DNA from: Segatella maculosa DSM 19339 = JCM 15638
GTDB lineage: Bacteria; Bacteroidota; Bacteroidia; Bacteroidales; Bacteroidaceae
Assembly: GCF_000382385.1 (NCBI RefSeq)
Contig: NZ_KB908322.1
Coordinates: 1-64,000 of the forward strand
Direction of reading: 5' to 3'
DNA: 64,000 nucleotides
The notes beneath the pieces are model-generated. The model did no database searches, was not told the DNA's origin, and saw nothing but the letters and a program-made list of their open reading frames with translations. Of the stretch, positions 15,186 through 22,604 are shown piece after piece. Each line of letters starts with the position of its first letter. The first letter of the stretch is position 1. The translations under genes were made by a program, and so were the position numbers.

Positions 15186-17003
15186 ATGAACATTGAAAAC
15201 GCGATATGCAACGCTGTCATCGGCGTAGTGAAGGAGCTTTACGGGCAGGAAGTGCCTGCCAAGATGGTGCAACTGCAAAAGACACGTAGCGGTTTTGAGG
15301 GCAACCTGACACTGGTTGTCTTCCCGTTTCTGAAGATTTCGAAGAAGAATCCCGAACAGACGGCGCAGGAAATCGGCGAGGCTTTGGTGGCAAAATGCAC
15401 GGCAGTGGCCGCCTTCAACGTGGTGAAAGGCTTCTTGAACCTTGTGATTGCCAAGGAAGCTTGGGTCGGGTTACTCAATGACATCAATACCGAAGCGAGG
15501 TTCGGCGAGCGGAAAGCGACCGACAATTCGCCCTTGGTGATGATCGAATACAGCTCGCCCAACACCAATAAACCACTGCATTTAGGCCACGTACGCAACA
15601 ATCTTCTGGGCTGGTCGCTGGCAAAAATCATGGAAGCCAACGGCAATAAGGTGGTTAAAACGAACATCGTTAACGACCGAGGCATTCATATTTGCAAGTC
15701 GATGTTGGCGTGGTTGAAGTGGGGAAACGGTGTAACACCCGAACAAGCCGGCAAGAAAGGCGACCACTTGATAGGTGATTTCTACGTGGCATTCGACCGT
15801 CATTACAAGGCCGAATGCGACGAATTGAAGGCCCGTTACATGCAGGAAGGCCTCTCGGAAGACGCTGCCATGGAGAAAGCAAAGGCCGAAGCGCCCCTCA
15901 TCAAAGAGGCCCGAGAGATGCTGGTGAAGTGGGAACAGGGCGACAAAACGGTGCGTGCGCTTTGGGAAAAGATGAATAACTGGGTCTATGCTGGCTTCGA
16001 TGAGACCTATAAGGCCTTGGGTGTGGGTTTCGATAAGATTTATTATGAGTCGGAAACCTACCTCGAAGGCAAGAAAAAAGTGGAGGAAGGACTCGCCAAG
16101 GGCCTCTTCTTCCGCAAGGAGGATAACAGCGTTTGGGCCGATTTGACGGCCGACGGGCTCGACCAAAAGCTGTTGCTTCGAAGCGATGGAACGTCAGTTT
16201 ACATGACACAAGACATCGGAACGGCCGACATGCGCTTTAAGGATTTCCCGATAGATAAGATGATTTACGTCGTAGGAAACGAGCAAAACTATCACTTTCA
16301 AGTGCTTTCAATCTTGCTTGATCGCCTTGGTTTCAAGTGGGGCAAGGAGCTTGTGCACTTCTCCTACGGTATGGTTGAACTGCCGAATGGCAAGATGAAG
16401 AGCCGTGAAGGAACGGTTGTAGACGCCGACGAGCTGATTGCTGCGATGATAGACGACGCCCGTAAGACCAGTGATGAGCTGGGAAAGTTCAAGGATATGA
16501 CCGAGGAAGAGAAGCAAAACGTGGCACGCATCGTGGGAATGGGAGCGCTGAAGTACTTCATTCTCAAGGTAGATGCCCGCAAGAACATGCTCTTCAACCC
16601 CGAAGAAAGCATCGATTTCAACGGCAATACGGGTCCTTTCATTCAATATACCTACGCGCGTATCCGTTCCATTCTGCGTAAGGCTGAGGCCGAAAACATC
16701 GCACTTCCCACGGCATTAAGCCCCAAAATGCCGCTCAACGAAAAGGAAATCGAACTCATTCAGAAGCTCAATGAGTTCGCAACAGTCGTTGAACAGGCCG
16801 GCAAGGACTACAGTCCGAGCGGCATCGCCAACTACTGTTACGAGCTGACCAAGGACTTCAACCAGTTCTATCACGACTATAGTATCCTCAATACCGACGC
16901 TGAAAACGAGCGAATCACACGTCTTGTGCTGGCCCAGAACGTGGCGAAAGTGATTAAAAACGGCATGGAATTGCTGGGGATAGAGGTGCCGGAGCGGATG
17001 TAA
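15186..17003 (+). CDS. argS: arginyl-tRNA synthetase
   Basis: A 605-residue class I synthetase that charges tRNA-Arg. The N-terminal domain (1-110) is the Arg-specific additional domain. The HIGH-type motif is in SSPNTNKPLHLGHVRNN (about residue 122-138), and MKSREGTVVDADEL (about 400) holds the KMSKS-equivalent region, which lacks the canonical lysine-rich form as is common in ArgRS. The C-terminal anticodon-binding DALR domain (about 490-605) contains YARIRSI at its start. A strong promoter is 32 bp upstream. Codon use is typical of a housekeeping gene. Immediately downstream is a G+C-rich inverted-arm element. Confidence 0.97.
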   Translation: MNIENAICNAVIGVVKELYGQEVPAKMVQLQKTRSGFEGNLTLVVFPFLKISKKNPEQTAQEIGEALVAKCTAVAAFNVVKGFLNLVIAKEAWVGLLNDINTEARFGERKATDNSPLVMIEYSSPNTNKPLHLGHVRNNLLGWSLAKIMEANGNKVVKTNIVNDRGIHICKSMLAWLKWGNGVTPEQAGKKGDHLIGDFYVAFDRHYKAECDELKARYMQEGLSEDAAMEKAKAEAPLIKEAREMLVKWEQGDKTVRALWEKMNNWVYAGFDETYKALGVGFDKIYYESETYLEGKKKVEEGLAKGLFFRKEDNSVWADLTADGLDQKLLLRSDGTSVYMTQDIGTADMRFKDFPIDKMIYVVGNEQNYHFQVLSILLDRLGFKWGKELVHFSYGMVELPNGKMKSREGTVVDADELIAAMIDDARKTSDELGKFKDMTEEEKQNVARIVGMGALKYFILKVDARKNMLFNPEESIDFNGNTGPFIQYTYARIRSILRKAEAENIALPTALSPKMPLNEKEIELIQKLNEFATVVEQAGKDYSPSGIANYCYELTKDFNQFYHDYSILNTDAENERITRLVLAQNVAKVIKNGMELLGIEVPERM

Positions 17004-17040
17004 TACCCCACCCTGAGCACCAACCGACCCAAGAAGAAAA

Positions 17041-17186
17041 GCCTCCCCCGGCCCCTCCGAAAGGAGGGGAGGCCGAAATTGAAAGGGGAAATAGGCTTAA
17101 AGTGACTTGAAAATATACTTAATTAGATACAAATATCTCCCTACGAGTTCGCTCTCTCCTCCTTTTGGAGAGGCCGGGGGAGGCTT
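17041..17186. repeat. G+C-rich inverted-arm element, copy 2
   Basis: The left arm is at 17041-17072 and the right arm at 17155-17186, inverted around an A+T-rich middle of about 80 bp. The DUF559 frame begins 7 bp past the right arm. Confidence 0.9.
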
Positions 17187-17192
17187 TCCTTT

Positions 17193-18125
17193 ATGACTAA
17201 ACACTATATCTACCAGACTGCCGATACTGTGATGTATGACAAGTTGAAGCAATATGCCAAGGAAAACAAGATGTTTTTGACAGATGCGGAGCGTGCTTTA
17301 TGGGCTATACTGAAGTCAAAATCATTAGGATATAAGTTCCGCCAACAGCACATTATCGGTGACTATATCGCAGATTTCGTGTCACTTCACTATCATTTAA
17401 TCATTGAAGTAGATGGCAAATACCATTTCAAAGGCGATCAACCCATTAATGATCAACTCCGAACCAACGACTTGAATCGTATGGGGTTCCAAGTGTTAAG
17501 GGTCACAAATGAAGAAGTTTTGCATGCACCTTTTCAGGTTATCAACAAAATAAAACAGGCAATTATGAATATAGAAAGTCGCTCTCGTCCCTCCAAGAAG
17601 GCGGGAATAGCGAAGTTGGAGGGGCAAATTAACCCTGAAAATAATGCTGTTAGTTCGGTCTCCCCTCCTTTCGGAGGGGCCGGGGGAGGCTTCTTGGGGG
17701 ATAGGTTGCGCTTTTCCGAGGTAGAACGTAATGCTTGGACTGTCGATGCGGCTTGTTCGGGCAATCCGGGGCCAATGGAATATCAGGCTATCGACCTGCA
17801 AACGGGGGCGAGGGTGTTCCATTTCGGACCGATGCATGGTACAAACAATATCGGAGAATTCCTTGCCATCGTTCACGCTTTGGCTTTGCTTGACAAGCAG
17901 GGCGACCATAAAAAGGTGATTTACTCAGACAGTTACAACGCCATTCTGTGGGTGCATAATAAGAAATGTAAGACGAAATTGGCGCGAACCCCACAGACCG
18001 AAGCCCTCTATCAGATTGTGGAACGGGCTGAAAACTGGCTGCGTACGCACGAAATCCAGACACGCATCATCAAATGGGAAACCAAGAAATGGGGCGAGGT
18101 TCCTGCCGATTTCGGTCGGAAATAG
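17193..18125 (+). CDS. DUF559 endonuclease-like domain fused to RNase HI
   Basis: A 310-residue chimera. Residues about 14-125 are a DUF559 domain, a Vsr/PD-(D/E)XK-like putative endonuclease: LTDAERALWAIL, KFRQQHIIGDYIADF (Asp61) and LIIEVDGKYH (Glu72, Asp74). Residues 157-168 (VSPPFGGAGGG) are encoded by one arm of the G+C-rich repeat. Residues 180-310 are RNase HI: Asp185 in WTVDAACSGNPGP, Glu222 in GTNNIGEFLA, Asp246 in IYSDSYNA, Asp306 in VPADFG, so all four metal-binding acids are present and the enzyme should remove RNA from RNA-DNA hybrids. Related RNase H proteins I recall begin just before the WTVDAACSG segment; the DUF559 part is likely an insertion at the 5' end of rnhA. A second RNase H (type II) is at 61809. 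Confidence 0.88.
   Translation: MTKHYIYQTADTVMYDKLKQYAKENKMFLTDAERALWAILKSKSLGYKFRQQHIIGDYIADFVSLHYHLIIEVDGKYHFKGDQPINDQLRTNDLNRMGFQVLRVTNEEVLHAPFQVINKIKQAIMNIESRSRPSKKAGIAKLEGQINPENNAVSSVSPPFGGAGGGFLGDRLRFSEVERNAWTVDAACSGNPGPMEYQAIDLQTGARVFHFGPMHGTNNIGEFLAIVHALALLDKQGDHKKVIYSDSYNAILWVHNKKCKTKLARTPQTEALYQIVERAENWLRTHEIQTRIIKWETKKWGEVPADFGRK
17657..17692 (+). repeat. G+C-rich repeat arm inside the DUF559-RNase H gene
   Basis: CTCCCCTCC-TTTC-GGAGGGG followed by CCGGGGGAGGC matches the right arm of the element at 17155-17186. It encodes the PPFGGAGGG linker between the two domains and keeps the frame open. Confidence 0.9.
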
Positions 18126-18172
18126 CGTCCGTTCCCGACGAAAAAACTGATAGAACGAGCTATGCGAACGCA

Positions 18173-18265
18173 TGTAGGGACGCACGGTTCGTGCGTCCGC
18201 TTCAATAATCATGTATATATGCTTTCATTCCCCTTGAGTGGACGCACGAGCCGTGCGTCCCTGCA
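18173..18265. repeat. inverted palindrome pair, subfamily I, copy 2
   Basis: Units at 18173-18198 and 18240-18265; the spacer is related to that at 425-464 (both contain AATAATC and TTTCATTC). Confidence 0.9.
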
Positions 18266-18293
18266 ACTTATATGGGCCATATTGATGCATAAA

Positions 18294-18381
18294 ATGGCTG
18301 AGATTGTACCGTAATATGGCTGGAATTGCGCGGCTAAATGGCTGAGATTGAAACGCAAGATGGAAGGAACAGAAATGCACA
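18294..18381. repeat. 22-bp-period array, ATGGCTGAGATT type
   Basis: ATGGCTG/ATGGAAG-like motifs start at 18294, 18316, 18338 and 18360, exactly 22 bp apart, directly beside the palindrome pair. Confidence 0.85.
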
Positions 18382-18420
18382 TGCGCCGAAATCAAAACGG
18401 GAGTTCGGTCAAAAGGCCAT

Positions 18421-18454
18421 AAAAAAAAGTCGCAATCTCAATGGAGACTGCGAC
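18421..18454 (-). terminator. terminator of rpsT
   Basis: On the minus strand GTCGCAGTCTC-CATT-GAGATTGCGAC (one G-U pair) is followed by eight T. It is 27 bp past the rpsT stop. Confidence 0.9.
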
Positions 18455-18481
18455 CTGATGACTACAAATTCTTGACTGAAA

Positions 18482-18736
18482 TCAGCCAAGTTTACTGATA
18501 TGAAGTGCCAAACCCGACTTGATGTTGGCTGCTTTATTGGCATGAATGATGTTGGTCTTGGCCAGCTTGTCAAGCATCTTCTGCACCACGGGATACAACT
18601 TAACTGCTTCATCCTTATCAGTTATTGCACGTAATTTGCGAACTGCATTACGCATGGTCTTAGCGTAATATCTATTGTGAAGCGTTCTGGTCTTTGTCTG
18701 ACGGATTCTCTTTAATGCTGATTTGTGATTTGCCAT
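18482..18736 (-). CDS. rpsT: 30S ribosomal protein S20
   Basis: An 84-residue basic protein ([20 protein letters not shown]...) with the standard S20 N-terminus and three-helix pattern rich in Lys/Arg and Ala; it binds 16S rRNA in the small subunit. It is transcribed after tRNA-Glu on the same strand with a gap of only 27 bp, so the two share the promoter at 18858-18889 and the terminator at 18421. Length and sequence are normal. Confidence 0.97.
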   Translation of the reverse strand: MANHKSALKRIRQTKTRTLHNRYYAKTMRNAVRKLRAITDKDEAVKLYPVVQKMLDKLAKTNIIHANKAANIKSGLALHISKLG

Positions 18737-18763
18737 CTTCTGTTTTCTCTTTTAATTGATCTG

Positions 18764-18835
18764 TAGTCCCTAGCAGAGTCGAACTGCTCTTTAGAGAATG
18801 AAAATCTCTCGTCCTAACCGATAGACGAAGGGACC
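18764..18835 (-). tRNA. tRNA-Glu (anticodon TTC)
   Basis: On the minus strand the acceptor arm GGTCCCT pairs with AGGGACT, the D arm region is CGTCTATCGGTTAGGACG, the anticodon arm is AGAGA-TTTTCAT-TCTCT with TTC at the centre, and the T arm holds GTTCGACTC. The 3' CCA is not encoded. It is read together with rpsT. Confidence 0.95.
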
Positions 18836-18857
18836 ATGATGCTAATTTTTGCGGGTG

Positions 18858-18889
18858 CAAAGTTAGGGCTTTTTTTCCGTCCTTCCAAA
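18858..18889 (-). promoter_or_regulatory. promoter of tRNA-Glu and rpsT
   Basis: On the minus strand TTTG (18886-18889), 20 bp, TAACTTTG (18858-18865). Transcription would start about 16 bp before the tRNA. Confidence 0.8.
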
Positions 18890-18939
18890 CTTTTAGCGAA
18901 TTATTTTCAATGACATGCCGTTTTTTCATGGATTTCAAT

Positions 18940-18947
18940 TACCTTTG
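18940..18947 (+). promoter_or_regulatory. -7 box of recO (leaderless)
   Basis: TACCTTTG ends 6 bp before the recO ATG at 18954, so the transcript should begin at or next to the start codon. Confidence 0.65.
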
Positions 18948-18953
18948 TTTTCA

Positions 18954-19673
18954 ATGATAAAGACAAGGGCTATCGTGCTGCATGCATTCAAATTCGGCGA
19001 GAACAAACTGATGGTCGAGCTGTTCACAGAGGCGCAAGGACGCGTGACTTTCGCCTCACATCTATCGAAGTCGGCCAAAGCAAGGGTGAAGAAGCAATAC
19101 TTTCAGCCCTTTTCCGTGCTCGACATCGAATATGATTATCGGCAGAAAACGACCATTCAGACCTTCAACAACGTGGCGATAGCCTACCCGTTGAGTTCGA
19201 TTCCCTTTGAACCTTTCAAGCTTTCAATCTCGCTTTTTCTTGCCGAATTCACCACATATGCCACACATGGCGAGCAAACCAACGTGCCCCTCTTCGGCTA
19301 TATCGCCTCAAGCATCGAATGGCTCGACCGATGTAGCACTGCTTTTTCCAATTTCCACCTTGTCTATATCGTTCATCTACTGCGCTTCCTTGGCTTCTAT
19401 CCCAACCTTGAAGACTATACCGAGGGGTGCTATTTCGACCTTCGAAGTGGCTGTTATGCACCCATCATGCCTGCCCATCGCGACTTTTTGGCACCGCAGG
19501 ATACGGCACTTATTGCGACCTTCTCACGCATGAACTATGCCAATATGCACCTTTTTAAAATGTCACATGCCGAACGTAACCGCTTCTGCGACCTCGTTTT
19601 GGATTACTATACGCTCCACTTGCCGAAGTTCCCTGAGCTGAAATCCCTCCGCGTGTTGCGCGAATTGTTTTAG
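18954..19673 (+). CDS. recO: DNA repair protein RecO
   Basis: A protein of 239 residues that helps load RecA during recombinational repair. The N-terminal OB-fold part (MIKTRAIVLHAFKFGENKLM, FTEAQGRVTFAS) and the helical C-terminal part with LRFLGFYPNLEDY are recognisable. Two cysteines (EGCYFDL, SGCYAP) remain where some relatives have a four-cysteine zinc site, so the zinc site is probably lost, as in other Bacteroidetes as I recall. I start it at 18954; the ATG at 18915 lies upstream of the promoter box. It is convergent with the DUF6850 gene, 20 bp apart. Confidence 0.92.
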   Translation: MIKTRAIVLHAFKFGENKLMVELFTEAQGRVTFASHLSKSAKARVKKQYFQPFSVLDIEYDYRQKTTIQTFNNVAIAYPLSSIPFEPFKLSISLFLAEFTTYATHGEQTNVPLFGYIASSIEWLDRCSTAFSNFHLVYIVHLLRFLGFYPNLEDYTEGCYFDLRSGCYAPIMPAHRDFLAPQDTALIATFSRMNYANMHLFKMSHAERNRFCDLVLDYYTLHLPKFPELKSLRVLRELF

Positions 19674-19693
19674 AGAAAAGCCTTTCCGAGGGT

Positions 19694-21241
19694 TCAATAG
19701 ACAACACCGAGGCTCACGCCCACCTGATATTTGCGGAGCTTATCGCTTCCATACTTCTTTGTTTCCAAGCTATCACACCACGCTTTGGCATAGAGTGTGG
19801 TCGCTGTTTTCTTGATGTTGACCGGTAAATCGCAGACGATATCGAAGTGACCAAAGAAATAATTGAGTTCATAATACTTCATGTCGGGCAGCAACACCTG
19901 CTTTGCATAGTCGGTTTGACTGTTGGCTAATGCGAGTTTACTACGTGTTGAGAAACTGTAACCGCTTGTCATGTTGACGCTTATCCTACCAAGTTTGCCA
20001 CCAATTTCCAAGGCGGGATTGACGCTCTCATATTGAAACTCTGATGTATGGAGCAGATATTTATTGCTTACCGCCTTGTAATCAATTATTGCTCCCATGT
20101 AGAACCATTCTAAAGGAACCGTGTGTTTGCTTATGCGGTAGTGCAAACCAAGGTCCAAGACCGTTACTTGATACCGCTTTTTAAAGGAAAGTTGCGTTTC
20201 ATAATGATAGGAATTGAGGCCTGTCTGCGGGTCGTTCGTGATGACAAGTTGCTGTCGGTATTCGTCGGCATAGCCCTCTTCGTAACGCGCTTTGAAGTCG
20301 ATGCGTTGCGTAAAACCATTATTTGGAATCAGCGTTTGGCTCTTGAAGGCATATATATAATTGTAGTAATGGCCGGGACTGTACTTATATTGCCCCAAAA
20401 CGCTCTCGCTTCCGCGTTGCAGGGTCACGCTGTTTAGGGTCTTCATGCCGCCCATCGGCGCATAACTCCATGAGAGTTCGGCCCCGAAATCATGGTTCAC
20501 CCACTCCCGTTGAAAGTTGCTATAGCCACCGGTTGAGCCGTTTGCATTCTCAAGTCCCGTCATGAAGTAGTACTTCAGCGTTGCATCTTGCTGCACAGTT
20601 GTCAGTCCGTTGATCTTTTCCTTGCGTCGGTTGTACCATCCGGCAAGCCCTATGGCATGCTTGCCAAGCTGATAAACCGCTGAAGGAGTGAGCTTATAGT
20701 CGAGCAATTGCGCCCGCGAACGCGGGTCACGCAACCTACTCAGGTCGCCAAGGGCATAATCAAGGCGGGCTCCGAAGTGCCATTTTCCAAAGCTACTTGT
20801 GCCTATTGCAGCCGTGAGTTCCATGTCCTGATGGTCGTAACGCCCGGGAACAGACGAACCGGAAAAGTAAGGATTGCTGTTATAAGGGCGCATCACGTCG
20901 GCCCATGCACGGTCTTTCGTGCGACCATTGTTGAATGCGAAGCGGCCATAACCATAGAGATAGTTATTGATTTGCTGATGACTTTCGGTCGAGAATTGCA
21001 GGTTGTGGGTCGAAGTTCCCTCTTGTGCGCGGTAGAAATCGCCTCCCGTATAGCTGTAATCCAAGCCGGCCAAGCCCCGATTGGGCGTCTTGTCGAATTC
21101 CAATCCCGCTGTATTTGCGGTGTTATGCCACAGCAATTCGTTGTCGAGTTGGGCGTAGGTTCCGTGGTCCATCGGCTTTTGTTCTTGTGCAACGGCCGGA
21201 ACGGCCATCAAAGCAAGTGATATTAACAGGTTCTTATTCAT
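19694..21241 (-). CDS. DUF6850 outer-membrane beta-barrel-like protein
   Basis: A protein of about 515 residues with a signal peptide (MNKNLLISLALMAVPAVAQE). The whole mature part is built of alternating, aromatic-rich strands separated by turns, ending in YQVGVSLGVVY, which suits an outer-membrane barrel. I recognise it as the DUF6850 family, found next to DUF4876 proteins and TonB receptors. Its start overlaps the DUF4876 stop by a few bases (ATGs at 21244 and 21241), implying tight coupling. Role unknown; probably a third component of the uptake system encoded by the operon. Confidence 0.82.
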   Translation of the reverse strand: MNKNLLISLALMAVPAVAQEQKPMDHGTYAQLDNELLWHNTANTAGLEFDKTPNRGLAGLDYSYTGGDFYRAQEGTSTHNLQFSTESHQQINNYLYGYGRFAFNNGRTKDRAWADVMRPYNSNPYFSGSSVPGRYDHQDMELTAAIGTSSFGKWHFGARLDYALGDLSRLRDPRSRAQLLDYKLTPSAVYQLGKHAIGLAGWYNRRKEKINGLTTVQQDATLKYYFMTGLENANGSTGGYSNFQREWVNHDFGAELSWSYAPMGGMKTLNSVTLQRGSESVLGQYKYSPGHYYNYIYAFKSQTLIPNNGFTQRIDFKARYEEGYADEYRQQLVITNDPQTGLNSYHYETQLSFKKRYQVTVLDLGLHYRISKHTVPLEWFYMGAIIDYKAVSNKYLLHTSEFQYESVNPALEIGGKLGRISVNMTSGYSFSTRSKLALANSQTDYAKQVLLPDMKYYELNYFFGHFDIVCDLPVNIKKTATTLYAKAWCDSLETKKYGSDKLRKYQVGVSLGVVY

Positions 21242-22508
21242 CATATTCGCGGATATTGATGGTTGTTGAAAGCTTGAAATCATTCAAAGAGTTGTTCGTA
21301 TCCTGCAAGATGCGGTGCCCGTCCTTGCCTTTTCGCGTCGAAGTCTTGCGGTAAACCACTTCTCCGTTATAGCCATTAACGGCACTGATCGTGGCATATC
21401 CGCCGTCGATGTCATTGTAGAGGTGCTTCGTGGCGACGTCAGCTCCGCCGCTTTTGCTGTTGTATTTCAGGATATCCACGCCGTCGATGACATAGCGTTT
21501 GGGCACTGCCAGCCACAGACTGCCGTTGGTTTTGCCATAAGAATAAACCTTATCGAACTTCGTAACGTCCTTTTCTGTGCGGAAAATCACGACACCACAG
21601 GGGCCACTTTGCAGCAAATTCATGTTCGGTATCTTATCAAATGAAGAGAATTTCTGCTCTAATGCGGGCGTTGAAGGGTTGTTAACGATTCTCCCCGTGG
21701 GGAATTTCGCCTCGTAATCTGCCGTAAGTAGGTTGCGTTCCGTCGCCACTTTGGCCGTGTGGTCGATGGCACTGTTGGTGATGACAAGGCTTTCTCCCGG
21801 TTTCAACGCATGTGCTTTGTCGGCTGGAATGCGGAACACCTGCTTGCAAACCACGACACTATCGCTGAACTTCTCGTGCAGATTGTCGAGCGTATAGGCC
21901 GGGGTTGCATTGCTTTCCAACAGTCCGATGTAAAGCCCGGCCACGTTTATGGCCTTGTCACTTTGGTTATATAGCTCGATAAACTGGCCTGCCAAGTAGT
22001 TCTTTTTGTTGGCATCTTTTGAGCCGGCATAGTAGATTTTGCCGATGACCAACGAACGATTGATGGCCAAAACGGTTGGGAGTGCGATGGTTTCTTCGCC
22101 TTTGACGAGCCGGTTGTTGAGGTTTCCCGACACCACGGCGCCCTCGTTGACCACGTTGTCGCCCGTTGCGGCGGCATATTCGGCCTGCGTCAGTTCCCAA
22201 GATGCTGAGACGGTGTAGACATCGGGCACGATATTGCTGAACGAAGCCACCCCTTCGGCATCGGTGGTTGCTGTGAGTCGGTTGCCGTTTTGGGCCATGA
22301 GAACCACCGTCCGGCCCTCCAAACCGCTGTTGCTTGTGAACTCTTCGGGCAGTGTCAGCCTCACTTTGGCTGACACGGTCGTTGCTTCATCACTGTAATC
22401 CACGCATGATGCGAGACCGAAAGCCAGCATCATGGCACATAATGTCAGCCACTTTGATTTGAAGGAAAGGCTTTTGTTCTTGCCTGTTTGGCGATATTTA
22501 TTCTTCAT
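21234..22508 (-). CDS. DUF4876 lipoprotein
   Basis: A 424-residue lipoprotein (LAFGLASC, lipidated Cys near residue 35). Residues about 45-115 form an Ig-like/prealbumin-like module (VRLTLPEEF, VVLMAQNG, DAEGVASFSNIVPDVYTVSASW) of the kind that acts as an adhesion or docking domain. The rest (GKIYYAGS, GQFIELYNQSDKAINVAGLYIG, PGESLVITNSAIDH) looks like a lamin-tail-type sandwich and is typical of DUF4876. It lies between the TonB receptor and the DUF6850 protein, so it is probably the surface ligand-binding lipoprotein of this receptor, analogous to SusD. The ligand is unknown. Confidence 0.85.
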   Translation of the reverse strand: MKNKYRQTGKNKSLSFKSKWLTLCAMMLAFGLASCVDYSDEATTVSAKVRLTLPEEFTSNSGLEGRTVVLMAQNGNRLTATTDAEGVASFSNIVPDVYTVSASWELTQAEYAAATGDNVVNEGAVVSGNLNNRLVKGEETIALPTVLAINRSLVIGKIYYAGSKDANKKNYLAGQFIELYNQSDKAINVAGLYIGLLESNATPAYTLDNLHEKFSDSVVVCKQVFRIPADKAHALKPGESLVITNSAIDHTAKVATERNLLTADYEAKFPTGRIVNNPSTPALEQKFSSFDKIPNMNLLQSGPCGVVIFRTEKDVTKFDKVYSYGKTNGSLWLAVPKRYVIDGVDILKYNSKSGGADVATKHLYNDIDGGYATISAVNGYNGEVVYRKTSTRKGKDGHRILQDTNNSLNDFKLSTTINIREYDE

Positions 22509-22604
22509 ATTCCGTATGCTTGTTTTTGTTTTGTATCATTCTCAAAGTCTATTTGCAGTTAACTCCTTCCCTTTTCGGGTAGGGTTAGGGAGAGAGGCCC
22601 TCTA

